From contig CAZYBT010000008.1 of NCBI GenBank assembly GCA_964645755.1, positions 1 to 51,501 of the forward strand: a DNA stretch of 51,501 nucleotides, given 5' to 3'. This DNA is from VMCP01 sp964645755. Its GTDB lineage: Bacteria; Bacteroidota; Bacteroidia; NS11-12g; UBA955. Shown here in pieces: positions 44,630-51,501 of this stretch. The notes below the pieces were generated by a model. The model was not told the DNA's origin and searched no databases. It saw only the letters and a list, made by a program, of their open reading frames with translations. Every line of letters starts with the position of its first letter. Position 1 is the first letter of the stretch. A program made the position numbers and the translations under genes.

Positions 44630-44839
44630 GGGATACCTCATAGATTTTACGTCACAACCACTGCGTATTCTCTGGAAAGCCGAAGGAATTTTAGAAAATT
44701 TATTTTAAGACAAGGTAACGGTGCTATCCTCATATTCAAAGGGCTAAATGAATCAGAAGTGATTTCTTACATGCAGACGCTTCCATTGTACCAACTCCAA
44801 AAAAACATCGAGTACTATACCCTCACAAAACAATTTTAA
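44630..44839 (+). pseudogene. C-terminal remnant of a small alpha/beta-barrel protein
   Basis: A reading frame without any ATG, GTG or TTG near its 5' end encodes about 69 residues (GIPHRFYVTTTAYS ... GAILIFKGLNESEVISYMQTLP ... TLTKQF) ending in TAA (44837). The GAILIFKG...LPL pattern resembles dimeric alpha/beta-barrel proteins (YciI/muconolactone-isomerase-like), a weak match. It begins directly after the DUF6268 stop in another frame, so it looks truncated. Its last 56 bp plus 7 more are repeated at 46024-46086. Confidence 0.55.
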
Positions 44840-44846
44840 GGAATTG
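44784..44846 (+). repeat. 63-bp direct repeat, left copy
   Basis: Identical to 46024-46086 except at one base (44839 A versus 46079 G, TAA versus TAG). It covers the end of the gene remnant. The two copies are 1240 bp apart and bracket the Panacea module. Confidence 0.95.
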
Positions 44847-44878
44847 AGGGATATTGGTTTCCAAAAATCCCTCAATTC
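44841..44878. terminator. Bidirectional terminator-like hairpin
   Basis: GAATTGAGGGAT (44841-44852) pairs perfectly with ATCCCTCAATTC (44867-44878); an inner TTGG/CCAA stem extends it. It lies between the remnant's stop and the stop of the toxin gene on the other strand, with a T-rich run beyond at 44891-44900. Confidence 0.75.
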
Positions 44879-44898
44879 ACATCTTATTCAATATTTTT

Positions 44899-45354
44899 TT
44901 ACTTACTTAATATTTGTAATTGCTTTCGATATTTCCATTTTACAGATTTAGAATTTTGAAAGCACGTAATTAATTCATTAAAAATTTCGAGTTTCATTTT
45001 GCCCCAAATTTCGAAATCACTGCCTTCATTAGGATAAATTTCATTCATCATGTCTACAGAATAATCATCTATTTGATGACCGTATAGATGTGTTTTAAAA
45101 TCAAATTTTTTACCACATTCTGTTACCATTTCATTTTCGGAAATTACAAAACAGTTCAAATTAATATCAGGAATATCAATGCATCCAATTTTAGTTAAAC
45201 TATCTTGGGGTATTGTATCTTTTCGGGTTGGCAAGGAAGCCAAAATAGTTTTGTTATCTGATAGATTTAATACAAGAAAATATTTCGGTTTAGCAGTATT
45301 CCCATTTTTGAAATAAAATGGATCAAAACGGATTATGTTCCTGATATCCAACAT
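44899..45354 (-). CDS. PemK/MazF-like toxin candidate
   Basis: 151 residues. The N-terminal half looks like the SH3-like barrel of PemK/MazF toxins: GNTAKPKYFLVLN strand, then TILASLPTRKD, and a later IDIPDINLNCFVI strand. The MazF-type catalytic residues cannot be confirmed by eye, so this is a fold-level inference. It follows the Panacea gene by 2 bp in the usual antitoxin-first order. Such partners are known to vary in activity. An unrelated DUF4065 partner remains possible. Confidence 0.65.
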   Translation of the reverse strand: MLDIRNIIRFDPFYFKNGNTAKPKYFLVLNLSDNKTILASLPTRKDTIPQDSLTKIGCIDIPDINLNCFVISENEMVTECGKKFDFKTHLYGHQIDDYSVDMMNEIYPNEGSDFEIWGKMKLEIFNELITCFQNSKSVKWKYRKQLQILSK

Positions 45355-45356
45355 AA

Positions 45357-45932
45357 TCAGTGAGATTCAATGTAATCAGAATAAATTTTTAATTTTCGTT
45401 CATCATGGGCAATAATCATACTCATATCTATCAGATATTCAGTATTGTTGATCGATTCATTTTCCAACAATTCCAAAACAGAATTTTCTTTGGCAGTATT
45501 GAACCATGGAGAATTTACACGATGAGTGTATCCAACCAATTCTTTTGCAGTTCTATTGCCATACTTCTCCACAACATAGTCCATTAACTCAATTTCGTTT
45601 TCGGAAAATTCATCTTCACAAAAAGTTATCTTAGAGACAATATAACTTTCTTTTTTATCTGAATCAACTGAAATAAATTTATCCAACAATGTAATCTCTG
45701 AAGATAATTCAACAAACAATTCCTCAGAAACTGGACCAAATTTCCAAACTTTATACTTTAAATTCAACAATGGAATACCACTTTTTTTGATAGATATCTC
45801 ATCCAAAATGTAAAGTAACTTTAATAATTTGGTTTTTGAAAGATATTCAATCTTCTCAGCCAAGTAAACAATAGTATAACCAATTTTCTCAATTTGGTCA
45901 TGATTATATTTTACATACGGTACTGAGCTCAT
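45357..45932 (-). CDS. Panacea (DUF4065/SocA-like) antitoxin
   Basis: 191 residues. LSKTKLLKLLYILDEISIKKSGIPLLNLKYKVWKFGPVSEEL is the Panacea-domain core, with key parts KLLYILD and WKFGPVSEEL. This domain neutralises many unrelated toxins in two-gene modules. The C-terminal part (130-191) contains the expected helical end. It has its own promoter (45946-45977) inside the segment bracketed by the 63-bp repeats. Confidence 0.85.
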   Translation of the reverse strand: MSSVPYVKYNHDQIEKIGYTIVYLAEKIEYLSKTKLLKLLYILDEISIKKSGIPLLNLKYKVWKFGPVSEELFVELSSEITLLDKFISVDSDKKESYIVSKITFCEDEFSENEIELMDYVVEKYGNRTAKELVGYTHRVNSPWFNTAKENSVLELLENESINNTEYLIDMSMIIAHDERKLKIYSDYIESH

Positions 45933-45945
45933 GGTGAATAATATA

Positions 45946-45977
45946 CAAATTTACAGCTTTCAATTGAATAATACCAA
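45946..45977 (-). promoter_or_regulatory. Promoter of the Panacea module
   Basis: On the minus strand TTG (45975-45977), a 21-bp spacer and TAAATTTG (45946-45953), 13 nt before the ATG at 45932: a complete Bacteroidota promoter within the inserted segment. Confidence 0.7.
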
Positions 45978-46023
45978 TGACCATTTTCATTACATGACAT
46001 GACTATTTGTAAAATCCCTAAAA

Positions 46024-46086
46024 CATTGTACCAACTCCAAAAAAACATCGAGTACTATACCCTCACAAAACAATTTTAGGGAATTG
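46024..46086 (+). repeat. 63-bp direct repeat, right copy
   Basis: Copy of 44784-44846 with one difference. It carries the last 18 codons of the remnant, here ending TAG, and joins to a short frame (MTICKIPKTLYQ...) starting at 45999 with 26 codons; this is probably not a gene. Confidence 0.95.
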
Positions 46087-46284
46087 TTAATTTTTCCTAA
46101 AATTCCGACGCGTTTATCCACTGTCAAAACCCATCAACATGGGCTTTAATTTATTTACTGGTTTATTCTCTTCGAGTATCGAAATTGGGTATATTTTGAA
46201 GATCCGATATTAGAATTTTGACAAACTTAGATGAAGCTAATTTCTGAGTAATTTTAACAATCACTTTATGTGCTCATTAAACAT
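46087..46284. other. Noncoding stretch between repeat and tandem array
   Basis: No gene supported. A CCCAT/ATGGG hairpin with A and T tracts lies at about 46127-46147 (terminator-like). GGAATT/AATTCC also flanks the end of the right repeat copy. Confidence 0.35.
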
Positions 46285-46353
46285 ACTTTACATATTTTAA
46301 GCGTTTCACTTTACATATTTTAAGCGTTTCACTTTACATATTTTAAGCGTTTT
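46285..46353. repeat. Three tandem 23-bp repeats at the IS edge
   Basis: Units at 46285-46307, 46308-46330 and 46331-46353, the first two identical and the third differing in its last base. Each starts ACTTTACATATTTTAAGCG. The third unit runs into the proposed IS insertion site. Confidence 0.95.
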
Positions 46354-46414
46354 ATAATACTCCCCAGTTGTTGGACCAAAGTTTAGTATTGCTAAGTTAA
46401 TATTTAAAATTGAA

Positions 46415-47242
46415 TTAAGCAGCATTTTTGTTTAAAGATTTATGATAAGCGTCATTTGGTTTCATTCCAATACTTTGATGTTTTTTCTGATGATAATACT
46501 CGATATAGGTCTGAACTCCTTCAAATAGTTCAAGACCTGTATCGCAAGGGTTCAGATAAATATGGTTGTATTTGATGGTTTTCCAGAACCTTTCAATCCA
46601 AATATTATCTGTGGCTCTGCCTTTTCCATCCATCGATATTTTGAATTCTTGACCTTCCAAATAGTTCGTCCAAGTAGGACTGGTGTACTGTGATCCTTGG
46701 TCTGAATTGATGATTTCAGGAACACCATGTTTTGCAATTGCATTTTCCAATACATCCATACACCATTGCTTGCTCATCGAGTTACTGATGCCCCAGCCCA
46801 TGATTTTTCTGCTGTAAACATCAATGATGGCGGTCATGTACATAAATCCTTTAGACATGGGGATGTATGTGATATCGGTGCACCACACTTGGTTGGCTCG
46901 CTCAATTTTTAAGCCACGCAACAAATAGGGTTTGATGTATGCTTTGAGAGCACCTTTAGTAAGATTTTTTCTTCGATATATAGTTTCATGCCCCATCAGT
47001 TTAAACATCCGTCTAATACGCTTGGGACCTACTGGGTAACCATGTTCTTGAAGCCATTCATCCATTGATAAAACGCCCTATGTTGGATGAGATGTAAGAT
47101 GTTGATCCATCAGAGACATCATCTTGAGATTCTCAGGTTTTTCAGGAATAGGCGCATAGTAAAGTGAACTAGGAGGAACACATAACAATTCACATTGTCG
47201 GCGCAATGAAATGGCACTTCGCTTTAATTTTATGGCTTCCAT
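46415..47242 (-). pseudogene. IS3 orfB transposase, interrupted by a stop codon
   Basis: The frame starts at ATG 47242 (MEAIKLKRSAISLRR...) and would give about 275 residues with the DDE triad: CTDITY, NSDQGSQYTS and NIWIERFWKTIKYN. A TAG at 47078-47080 breaks it after about 54 residues, in the segment TSHPT*GVLSMDEW, where relatives have a sense codon (Glu/Lys-like). The remaining 216-residue C-terminal frame (from 47065) still holds all three catalytic acids but lacks the N-terminal part. A point mutation after insertion is the simplest reading. Confidence 0.85.
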
Positions 47243-47547
47243 TCGTTCTCGGGTATCCCCAATTTCTTGGCACTTTTTTTTAAAAAGTCTAGCTCCACTT
47301 TGAGCTTGCCAATTTGGGCATAAAGCTTCTCTACTGGCACCTCTGGCTCACTGTTTTCAGTTTCCTTTACGTTGGAAAAAGCAGCAGCCATGTTGGTTAT
47401 TAACTCTGATTTCCATTTAGAAATTGTTACGGCGTTAACCTCGAATTTTTGTGACAACTGTGCTAATGTTAGTTGTTCTTTCGCCGCCTCATGGGCAACT
47501 TTTGCCTTGAATTCAGGTGTGAATTTGCGTCGGGTTTGTTTGGTCAT
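47230..47547 (-). CDS. IS3 orfA transposase subunit
   Basis: 105 residues: an N-terminal HTH (KFTPEFKAKVAHEAAKEQLTLAQLSQKF, in part) and a C-terminal leucine-zipper-like helix (EKLYAQIGKLKVELDFLKKSAKK). It ends 13 bp inside orfB. The A8-G run at 47274-47281 is a typical -1 frameshift site; reading the -1 frame from there stays open into the orfB ATG (KKKCQEIGDTRERMEAIK), so an OrfAB fusion was possible before the orfB stop arose. Confidence 0.9.
   Translation of the reverse strand: MTKQTRRKFTPEFKAKVAHEAAKEQLTLAQLSQKFEVNAVTISKWKSELITNMAAAFSNVKETENSEPEVPVEKLYAQIGKLKVELDFLKKSAKKLGIPENEWKP
47274..47281 (-). promoter_or_regulatory. Programmed -1 frameshift site of the IS
   Basis: Eight adenines followed by G on the minus strand, within the orfA end; the -1 frame is open into orfB. 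Matches the A6G/A7 type slippery sites of IS3 elements. Confidence 0.7.
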
Positions 47548-47618
47548 ATTGTTTAGTCAAATTAAGTGTTTTTTTAACTAAACTTCTGGTCCAATTTTTA
47601 GGGAGTATTATAATACAT

Positions 47619-48110
47619 TCACACCTCACATTTACCCACCCCATTTCCCAAAAACTCATATACCTTCATGATTTGGGGCTTTACAACGTCATAAATGTAG
47701 TACATGCATGAATTGAACTCAAACCTTTTGTTGTTAATCTCAATAAAATAGCCAGTATCTGTAAAAGAAATTGGCAAATGCCGATTGAACATAACATGAT
47801 TTCCTAAACTGCCATAAATGCCATAAAAATGGATGTGATTTTCAAGTTGAGGCACATTTTTGTTCATCGCAATGTAGTGATAGTAAGTGGTGTCGGTGTG
47901 TTTGTTGAATAATTCTACAAATTCAAAAAACAAGTCTTCATCGTGTTCATTTATATCAGTGTAGTATTGAACAAGTTCATCATTTTCAATAACATAGCAA
48001 TATACTTTTCCTTGGGCGCCCATGGCACCCAATTCCCCGTATTCGGCATACACGATTTTTTCTAAGGGAAGATTTTCCAGCAACTCTCGGGTGATTGGTT
48101 TCTTTTTCAT
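47619..48110 (-). CDS. Unrecognised protein (163 aa) beside the IS
   Basis: Acidic, aromatic-rich, soluble; no TM or signal peptide. His-rich middle (NKHTDTTYYHYIAMNK and NHIHFYGIYGSLGNH). No family recognised. It starts 6 bp after the 409-residue gene stop, so these two form a unit. Its stop codon is 11 bp from the IS right end, so the IS has landed directly behind the operon. Confidence 0.7.
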   Translation of the reverse strand: MKKKPITRELLENLPLEKIVYAEYGELGAMGAQGKVYCYVIENDELVQYYTDINEHDEDLFFEFVELFNKHTDTTYYHYIAMNKNVPQLENHIHFYGIYGSLGNHVMFNRHLPISFTDTGYFIEINNKRFEFNSCMYYIYDVVKPQIMKVYEFLGNGVGKCEV

Positions 48111-48116
48111 CTGATT

Positions 48117-49346
48117 TTAAATCAATCCTTTCAGCATTTCTGCATTTTTCTTTACTTTGGCAATGTGCAACCAAGTTTTTGCCAAATCTTCGTGCCAATA
48201 TTTCTTCATTAATTTTGCCTTCGCAGCATCTGTTAATCGCGATTCAGCGATAGCCCAAAGCATGTATTTAGCTTTCACCAAATCAATGTTTGATTCTAGT
48301 AATTTTCGTGCGGCTTCAAAGTCTGGGAAAAACACACGACCCACTTTTTCTGTTTTTATTGGAACAGGATATAATCGACGCGAATGCGGTAAAAAGCAGT
48401 AATTCAAATGAAAACCGCAGAAATCCGACTTTTGTTGATTCCCATACTTTTCCGAAAAACTCCTGCATCTTTTCAAAGAATATTCCTCCTCCTCTTCCTC
48501 TGGACTCATTTTCCGGTAACCGCGATTTTTAAGAATTCCATCCTTAGAATATTCAAAATATGGAACCTTATTGAAATCATCTAATAAATCTGTCTGATCA
48601 TCAGACTCCCAAATACTATCCAATAATTTTTGCTGATTATAGGCATCAATAATATTGTCGATATGCGCTTGATCCATCATATTCAAACGGTCGCAGTCCA
48701 TCAAAATTTGCTCATTTGTCAATTCAAAATCTTGATTCCAATCTATCAAATGGGCGGTGTAACGGGCTCTTTGTGCCGTAACGAAATCCAATTGAGCGTG
48801 TTGTTCAACCCATTTCGCAATATTTTCATGAGGGACAGTTGTCGTTTCAACAAGTGGTCGAACGTATTCATTTTCTATAGCTTGCGCCAACACCCAATCC
48901 CACTGTTCATGATCTAATTTAACTTTGGTTAGAAAATTAACATAAAACCAGTACACACCTTTGCTATTCTTTTCATTTACAACAAGATGCACCTGATCCG
49001 TGGTAATCCGTTGAAATATTTGAAAAATCCCATTTTTCACTGCTTGTGAAGGCTTAGCCTTTAATTCAGTTTCGAAAATTCTACTAAACCGAAAATTCGG
49101 GACATTGTCAATTATACAATTGATGGTAATCTTGAGCATTCCATGTCTATCGATTCTTTTAGGAACATCAAAGCAGTCCAAATTCAATTGAATCAAATCG
49201 AGCATTACCCTTTCGTTGTATTGATAATCAAGGAGATCATCTCTATACGAATAGTAATCCTTCAGCGTTTTAATCCTAAATTTCGGCACGGGCCTAGCCA
49301 TCTTTAAATATTCTTTCCGAAAGGTTTTTTGCAACAAGGGATCCAT
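48117..49346 (-). CDS. Unrecognised protein (409 aa)
   Basis: Soluble, Asp/Tyr/Trp-rich, mostly helical. Notable parts: an N-terminal basic run (KTFRKEYLKMARPVPKFRIK), a polyacidic stretch MSPEEEEEEYS near 280, and a Cys/His cluster (CRSFSEKYG ... SDFCGFHLNYCF) that might bind metal. No domain recognised. First gene of a two-gene unit with the 163-residue protein. An alternative start is MARPVPKF at 49301. Confidence 0.7.
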   Translation of the reverse strand: MDPLLQKTFRKEYLKMARPVPKFRIKTLKDYYSYRDDLLDYQYNERVMLDLIQLNLDCFDVPKRIDRHGMLKITINCIIDNVPNFRFSRIFETELKAKPSQAVKNGIFQIFQRITTDQVHLVVNEKNSKGVYWFYVNFLTKVKLDHEQWDWVLAQAIENEYVRPLVETTTVPHENIAKWVEQHAQLDFVTAQRARYTAHLIDWNQDFELTNEQILMDCDRLNMMDQAHIDNIIDAYNQQKLLDSIWESDDQTDLLDDFNKVPYFEYSKDGILKNRGYRKMSPEEEEEEYSLKRCRSFSEKYGNQQKSDFCGFHLNYCFLPHSRRLYPVPIKTEKVGRVFFPDFEAARKLLESNIDLVKAKYMLWAIAESRLTDAAKAKLMKKYWHEDLAKTWLHIAKVKKNAEMLKGLI

Positions 49347-49475
49347 ACAAAATGAGGTACAAGTTAGTGAATGCTGAAATGGAATGCTTTATAAGTTATC
49401 GACAAAATTTAAAATTCTTCATAAATTACGCCCTCAATGTTGTCAAATATTTTTTTTTGCTTAATTTGTTAGACC

Positions 49476-49976
49476 ATGATTCACTTTACGCTTAAAGAAA
49501 CCCCGGTTTTATTGGGAATTGTTGATACATTTGAATGTCCTTATTGTTTGAAAATTTCTGATTGGAATTTATTGAGGATTGATAGACACATTAATATCTT
49601 TTTTATTCCTGTAATACCTTTAATAATGGCTCCGTATAGACTGAAATGCGCACATTGTAATTATGAGTTAATTATTCGGAAAGATGAAATTAAAAATTAC
49701 ATAGCAAAATTAAAAATTAAAGAATTATTTACATGTGGTAAAATCGATGAATATGAGAGAAAATCTAGAATTAGTGAAATTGATTTTTTAATAGAAAAAG
49801 TAAAACAACAAAGAAAAAACGTTGCAATTTCAGAAAGCGATAAATGGACCGAATTAACCAGAAACAAAACAGATGAAGAATTGCTCAAAATTTATTTCAA
49901 TCAACGCTTTCAATATAATGCATCCATGATCATTGCCATTAAAGCCGAAATTGATAGAAGACGATTATTAAATTGA
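49476..49976 (+). CDS. Zinc-ribbon protein of unknown function
   Basis: 166 residues. Two CxxC pairs (CPYCLK and CAHCNY) spaced by about 36 residues form a zinc ribbon, with a short hydrophobic segment in between (INIFFIPVIPLIMAP) that may dip into the membrane. A Lys/Glu/Ile-rich C-terminal helix follows. Similar proteins are annotated zinc-ribbon-domain proteins only. Monocistronic; its stop is 5 bp from the convergent gene's stop. Confidence 0.78.
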   Translation: MIHFTLKETPVLLGIVDTFECPYCLKISDWNLLRIDRHINIFFIPVIPLIMAPYRLKCAHCNYELIIRKDEIKNYIAKLKIKELFTCGKIDEYERKSRISEIDFLIEKVKQQRKNVAISESDKWTELTRNKTDEELLKIYFNQRFQYNASMIIAIKAEIDRRRLLN

Positions 49977-49981
49977 AGGTT

Positions 49982-50560
49982 TCATTTTGCCAATCCCTCC
50001 CCCCTAACCTCAATAAACGCACCTAAAATGTTGGTACTTGGATTCCATTCGTCTTGCCAGTTTTCGTTTTCGAAAATGGGATTGGTGGTTTCGTTGTCGT
50101 CGAGGCCGTCCATGTTGTAGATGAGAGAACGGATGAGACGTTGACCTGCAATGGCAATGGTGTCGGTGGGTTGTTTGGGGGTCCAACATACCACGTCTAA
50201 GGCCCTCTTGCTTGTGCCGTTGGCCCATGCGTCGAGTTTTACGGCGGCTGTCATGACGTAATATCCCTCAAAACGCGTGTCGATGTAAATCTTCACTTCA
50301 CCGCCGATGTCGGGCATCCCCATCATTAAAAATGGATGATAAAAACTCGCCCACAACTTCGGAGGCGTGGTTCCCATAAATAACCGGTCAAAGTTTAAAT
50401 AGGCCGATGAAATGTGATAAACGGGTGCTCCCTGGATGATCCTGCAAACTTTATTTTCTTCTTGTTCGGTTTCCGCTGGCGCGTTTCCAATGACAATCAT
50501 TTTTCCTTGGATGGTTTGACGAAGCGCCAAATAATTCATTGCTGTTGCTCTGTTGTCCAT
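49982..50560 (-). CDS. Unrecognised protein divergent from a WYL regulator
   Basis: 192 residues from MDNRATAMNY (the longer frame to 50596 adds residues that lie in the shared promoter region). Soluble; no signal peptide or TM. Segments such as GNAPAETEQEENKVCRIIQG and YHPFLMMGMPDIGGEVKIYID (listed in part) do not match a family I know. It is slightly more GC-rich than its neighbours. Shares its upstream region with the WYL gene, which may regulate it. Confidence 0.65.
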   Translation of the reverse strand: MDNRATAMNYLALRQTIQGKMIVIGNAPAETEQEENKVCRIIQGAPVYHISSAYLNFDRLFMGTTPPKLWASFYHPFLMMGMPDIGGEVKIYIDTRFEGYYVMTAAVKLDAWANGTSKRALDVVCWTPKQPTDTIAIAGQRLIRSLIYNMDGLDDNETTNPIFENENWQDEWNPSTNILGAFIEVRGEGLAK

Positions 50561-50616
50561 AGTTTTACTGTTTTTGTTGATGCAAAATTCAGTCAATGTC
50601 CATCAAAGAAATAATG

Positions 50617-50650
50617 CACAAATGCAATAAAATATTGCACTATATTTGTG
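50617..50650 (+). promoter_or_regulatory. WYL gene promoter with nested inverted repeats
   Basis: A perfect inner repeat TGCAATA-AAA-TATTGCA (50623-50639) sits 1 bp before the -7 element TATATTTG (50641-50648); outer arms CACAAAT (50617-50623) and ATTTGTG (50644-50650) add a second dyad over the -7 itself. The -7 ends 4 nt before the ATG, so the message is leaderless. Likely autoregulatory operator for both divergent genes. Confidence 0.6.
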
Positions 50651-50652
50651 AT

Positions 50653-51501
50653 ATGCACTTATCGAGGATTGAGCGACTTCAGTTTATTCAAAATTTGCTT
50701 AGGGAGGGACAGCAACCCACCTTCGAGGAGTTGAAAACGGTGATTTCCGAAAAATTGTCCCCCATAAAAACAAGAATGCTGAGGGAAGATTTGCACTTTC
50801 TTCGCACGGAAGGACTTAATAACAATCGATTGTCAATCAAATTAATAGAAGGGAAATACACCCTTCAAAACGACAATGAATTTAGTATTCACAGTTTGAA
50901 AGACAACGAACGAGGCACCCTTCCCCTATTATTTTCAATTCTCCAACCTTATGAGCAGTTTCCGGCGGTAAGTGCCCTGCTGAACAACCTGATTCAAGTG
51001 CACAAACTCAACGAAGCCGAAATAAAACAACTCAGTTGGGGCATTGGAAATAATGCACAAAAATTGAAACCCATGCAAATTCAACGCATTGTTGATATTT
51101 TGGGATGCATTCACAAGCAAGTGGCCATCGAATTTAACTACTACAAAGTCACCCAAGGTGCTGTAGAACATAGCGATGAGGACATCGTTTACAGGAGGGT
51201 TTATCCATTTCAAGTTCGCACTTTTGACGACCGTTATTATTTGGTGGGGATACAAGTTGGTCGCGAAATCAAGGCTGAAAACATTCAACATTTTCCGATT
51301 GACCGCATCCACCGCAGGGTTGACATTGCCCTCGACGAAAGCACGGAAGAACCCATTCACTTCGACTGGTTGAAATTCCTTCAAAAAACGGACTTCACCA
51401 ACCATTACAAACATTGCATTGGTATGTATCGCGAATTTGGCAAGGCGGTAAAACCCATCATTGTATACCGTTGGTTCACCGGCTGGGCCGCCAGCCAGGT
51501 T
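50653..51501 (+). CDS. WYL-domain transcriptional regulator, C-terminus cut by window edge
   Basis: At least 283 residues from MHLSRIERLQF, open to the right edge. N-terminal winged-helix-like region (RIERLQFIQNLLREGQQPTF), a linker, then a WYL domain starting about residue 150 (EFNYYKVTQ and VYPFQVRTFDDRYYLVGIQVG, in part, with IDRI). WYL proteins act as ligand-sensing regulators, often in defence or DNA-damage loci. Divergent from an unknown gene with a nested inverted repeat at the shared promoter. Confidence 0.88.
   Translation, partial: MHLSRIERLQFIQNLLREGQQPTFEELKTVISEKLSPIKTRMLREDLHFLRTEGLNNNRLSIKLIEGKYTLQNDNEFSIHSLKDNERGTLPLLFSILQPYEQFPAVSALLNNLIQVHKLNEAEIKQLSWGIGNNAQKLKPMQIQRIVDILGCIHKQVAIEFNYYKVTQGAVEHSDEDIVYRRVYPFQVRTFDDRYYLVGIQVGREIKAENIQHFPIDRIHRRVDIALDESTEEPIHFDWLKFLQKTDFTNHYKHCIGMYREFGKAVKPIIVYRWFTGWAASQV

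Larger units (their letters stand above)
46357..47608 (-). mobile_element. IS3-family insertion sequence
   Basis: About 1252 bp with imperfect terminal inverted repeats (ATACTCCCC ... TTGGACCA on the left; the complement ends GGGAGTAT on the right) and candidate 4-bp TATA target duplications (46353-46356, 47609-47612). Since TATA is self-complementary, the exact ends are uncertain by a few bases. It carries orfA, a slippery A8 stretch and orfB on the minus strand. Its orfB contains an in-frame TAG, so the copy is probably inactive. It inserted between the 23-bp repeats and the next gene's stop. Confidence 0.88.

Noticed and set aside
45999..46079. 26-codon frame over the right 63-bp repeat
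   Set aside because: Too short and made by chance joining of an ATG to the duplicated gene end.
44784..46086. The 63-bp repeats as target-site duplications of a transposon
   Set aside because: Target duplications are usually 2-14 bp; 63 bp with a base change fits site-specific or homologous duplication better. No transposase lies between the copies.
46285..46353. CRISPR array or origin iterons
   Set aside because: Three 23-bp units without spacers are too few; no replication gene is nearby. Kept only as a repeat.
46415..47065. A separate 216-aa transposase gene starting at MDEWLQEHGY
   Set aside because: It is the C-terminal part of orfB after an in-frame TAG; the upstream frame from 47242 continues the same protein.

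Overview
The window comes from an AT-rich member of the Bacteroidota. Four things point there: proteins with type IX secretion (T9SS) C-terminal sorting domains, a carboxypeptidase-regulatory-domain TonB-dependent receptor, many exact matches to the Bacteroidota -7 promoter element TAnnTTTG, and a lack of obvious Shine-Dalgarno sequences. No rRNA or tRNA gene was seen.

Region 1 (1-13993) is mostly housekeeping and stress genes: guaB (cut by the left edge), an OsmC-like protein, a DUF3050 protein, a secreted GH30 glycosidase, a photolyase/cryptochrome, a PadR-PspC operon, a pirin, a Crp/Fnr regulator followed by an MFS transporter and a rhodanese, a ClC channel, a DUF4265 protein and a DEAD-box helicase.

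Region 2 (14006-30523) is dominated by large exported proteins on the minus strand: a PNGase F-like protein with an inserted LamG-like domain, an unknown 831-residue protein, a double-LamG adhesin-like protein and a 717-residue T9SS protein. A TPR/transmembrane/HTH regulator, YjdM and a VF530 protein lie among them. Arrays of a 9-bp GATTAG-type repeat fill three of the gaps in this run.

Region 3 (30652-44627) holds a two-gene bicarbonate-transporter unit (SbtA), a six-TM ion channel with an unusual pore motif, metK behind a long structured leader (a candidate SAM-responsive riboswitch) and two small genes coupled to metK. It also holds a second pirin, a second Crp/Fnr regulator next to a TonB-dependent receptor with a near-perfect FNR-type box between them, and a three-gene envelope operon.

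Region 4 (44628-51501) is the accessory end. A gene remnant has its last 63 bp duplicated 1240 bp downstream. Between the copies sits a two-gene Panacea (DUF4065) antitoxin / PemK-MazF-like toxin module. Next come three 23-bp tandem repeats, an IS3-family element whose orfB carries an internal stop codon, two unrecognised genes, a zinc-ribbon gene, an unknown gene, and a WYL-domain regulator cut by the right edge, whose promoter overlaps an inverted repeat.

Two regulatory themes recur. First, about nine genes have an exact TAnnTTTG only 4-8 nt before the start codon, which predicts leaderless mRNAs, including TTG and GTG starts. Second, inverted-repeat operators lie over or next to promoters of padR, both pirins, the MFS gene, the TonB receptor and the WYL gene.
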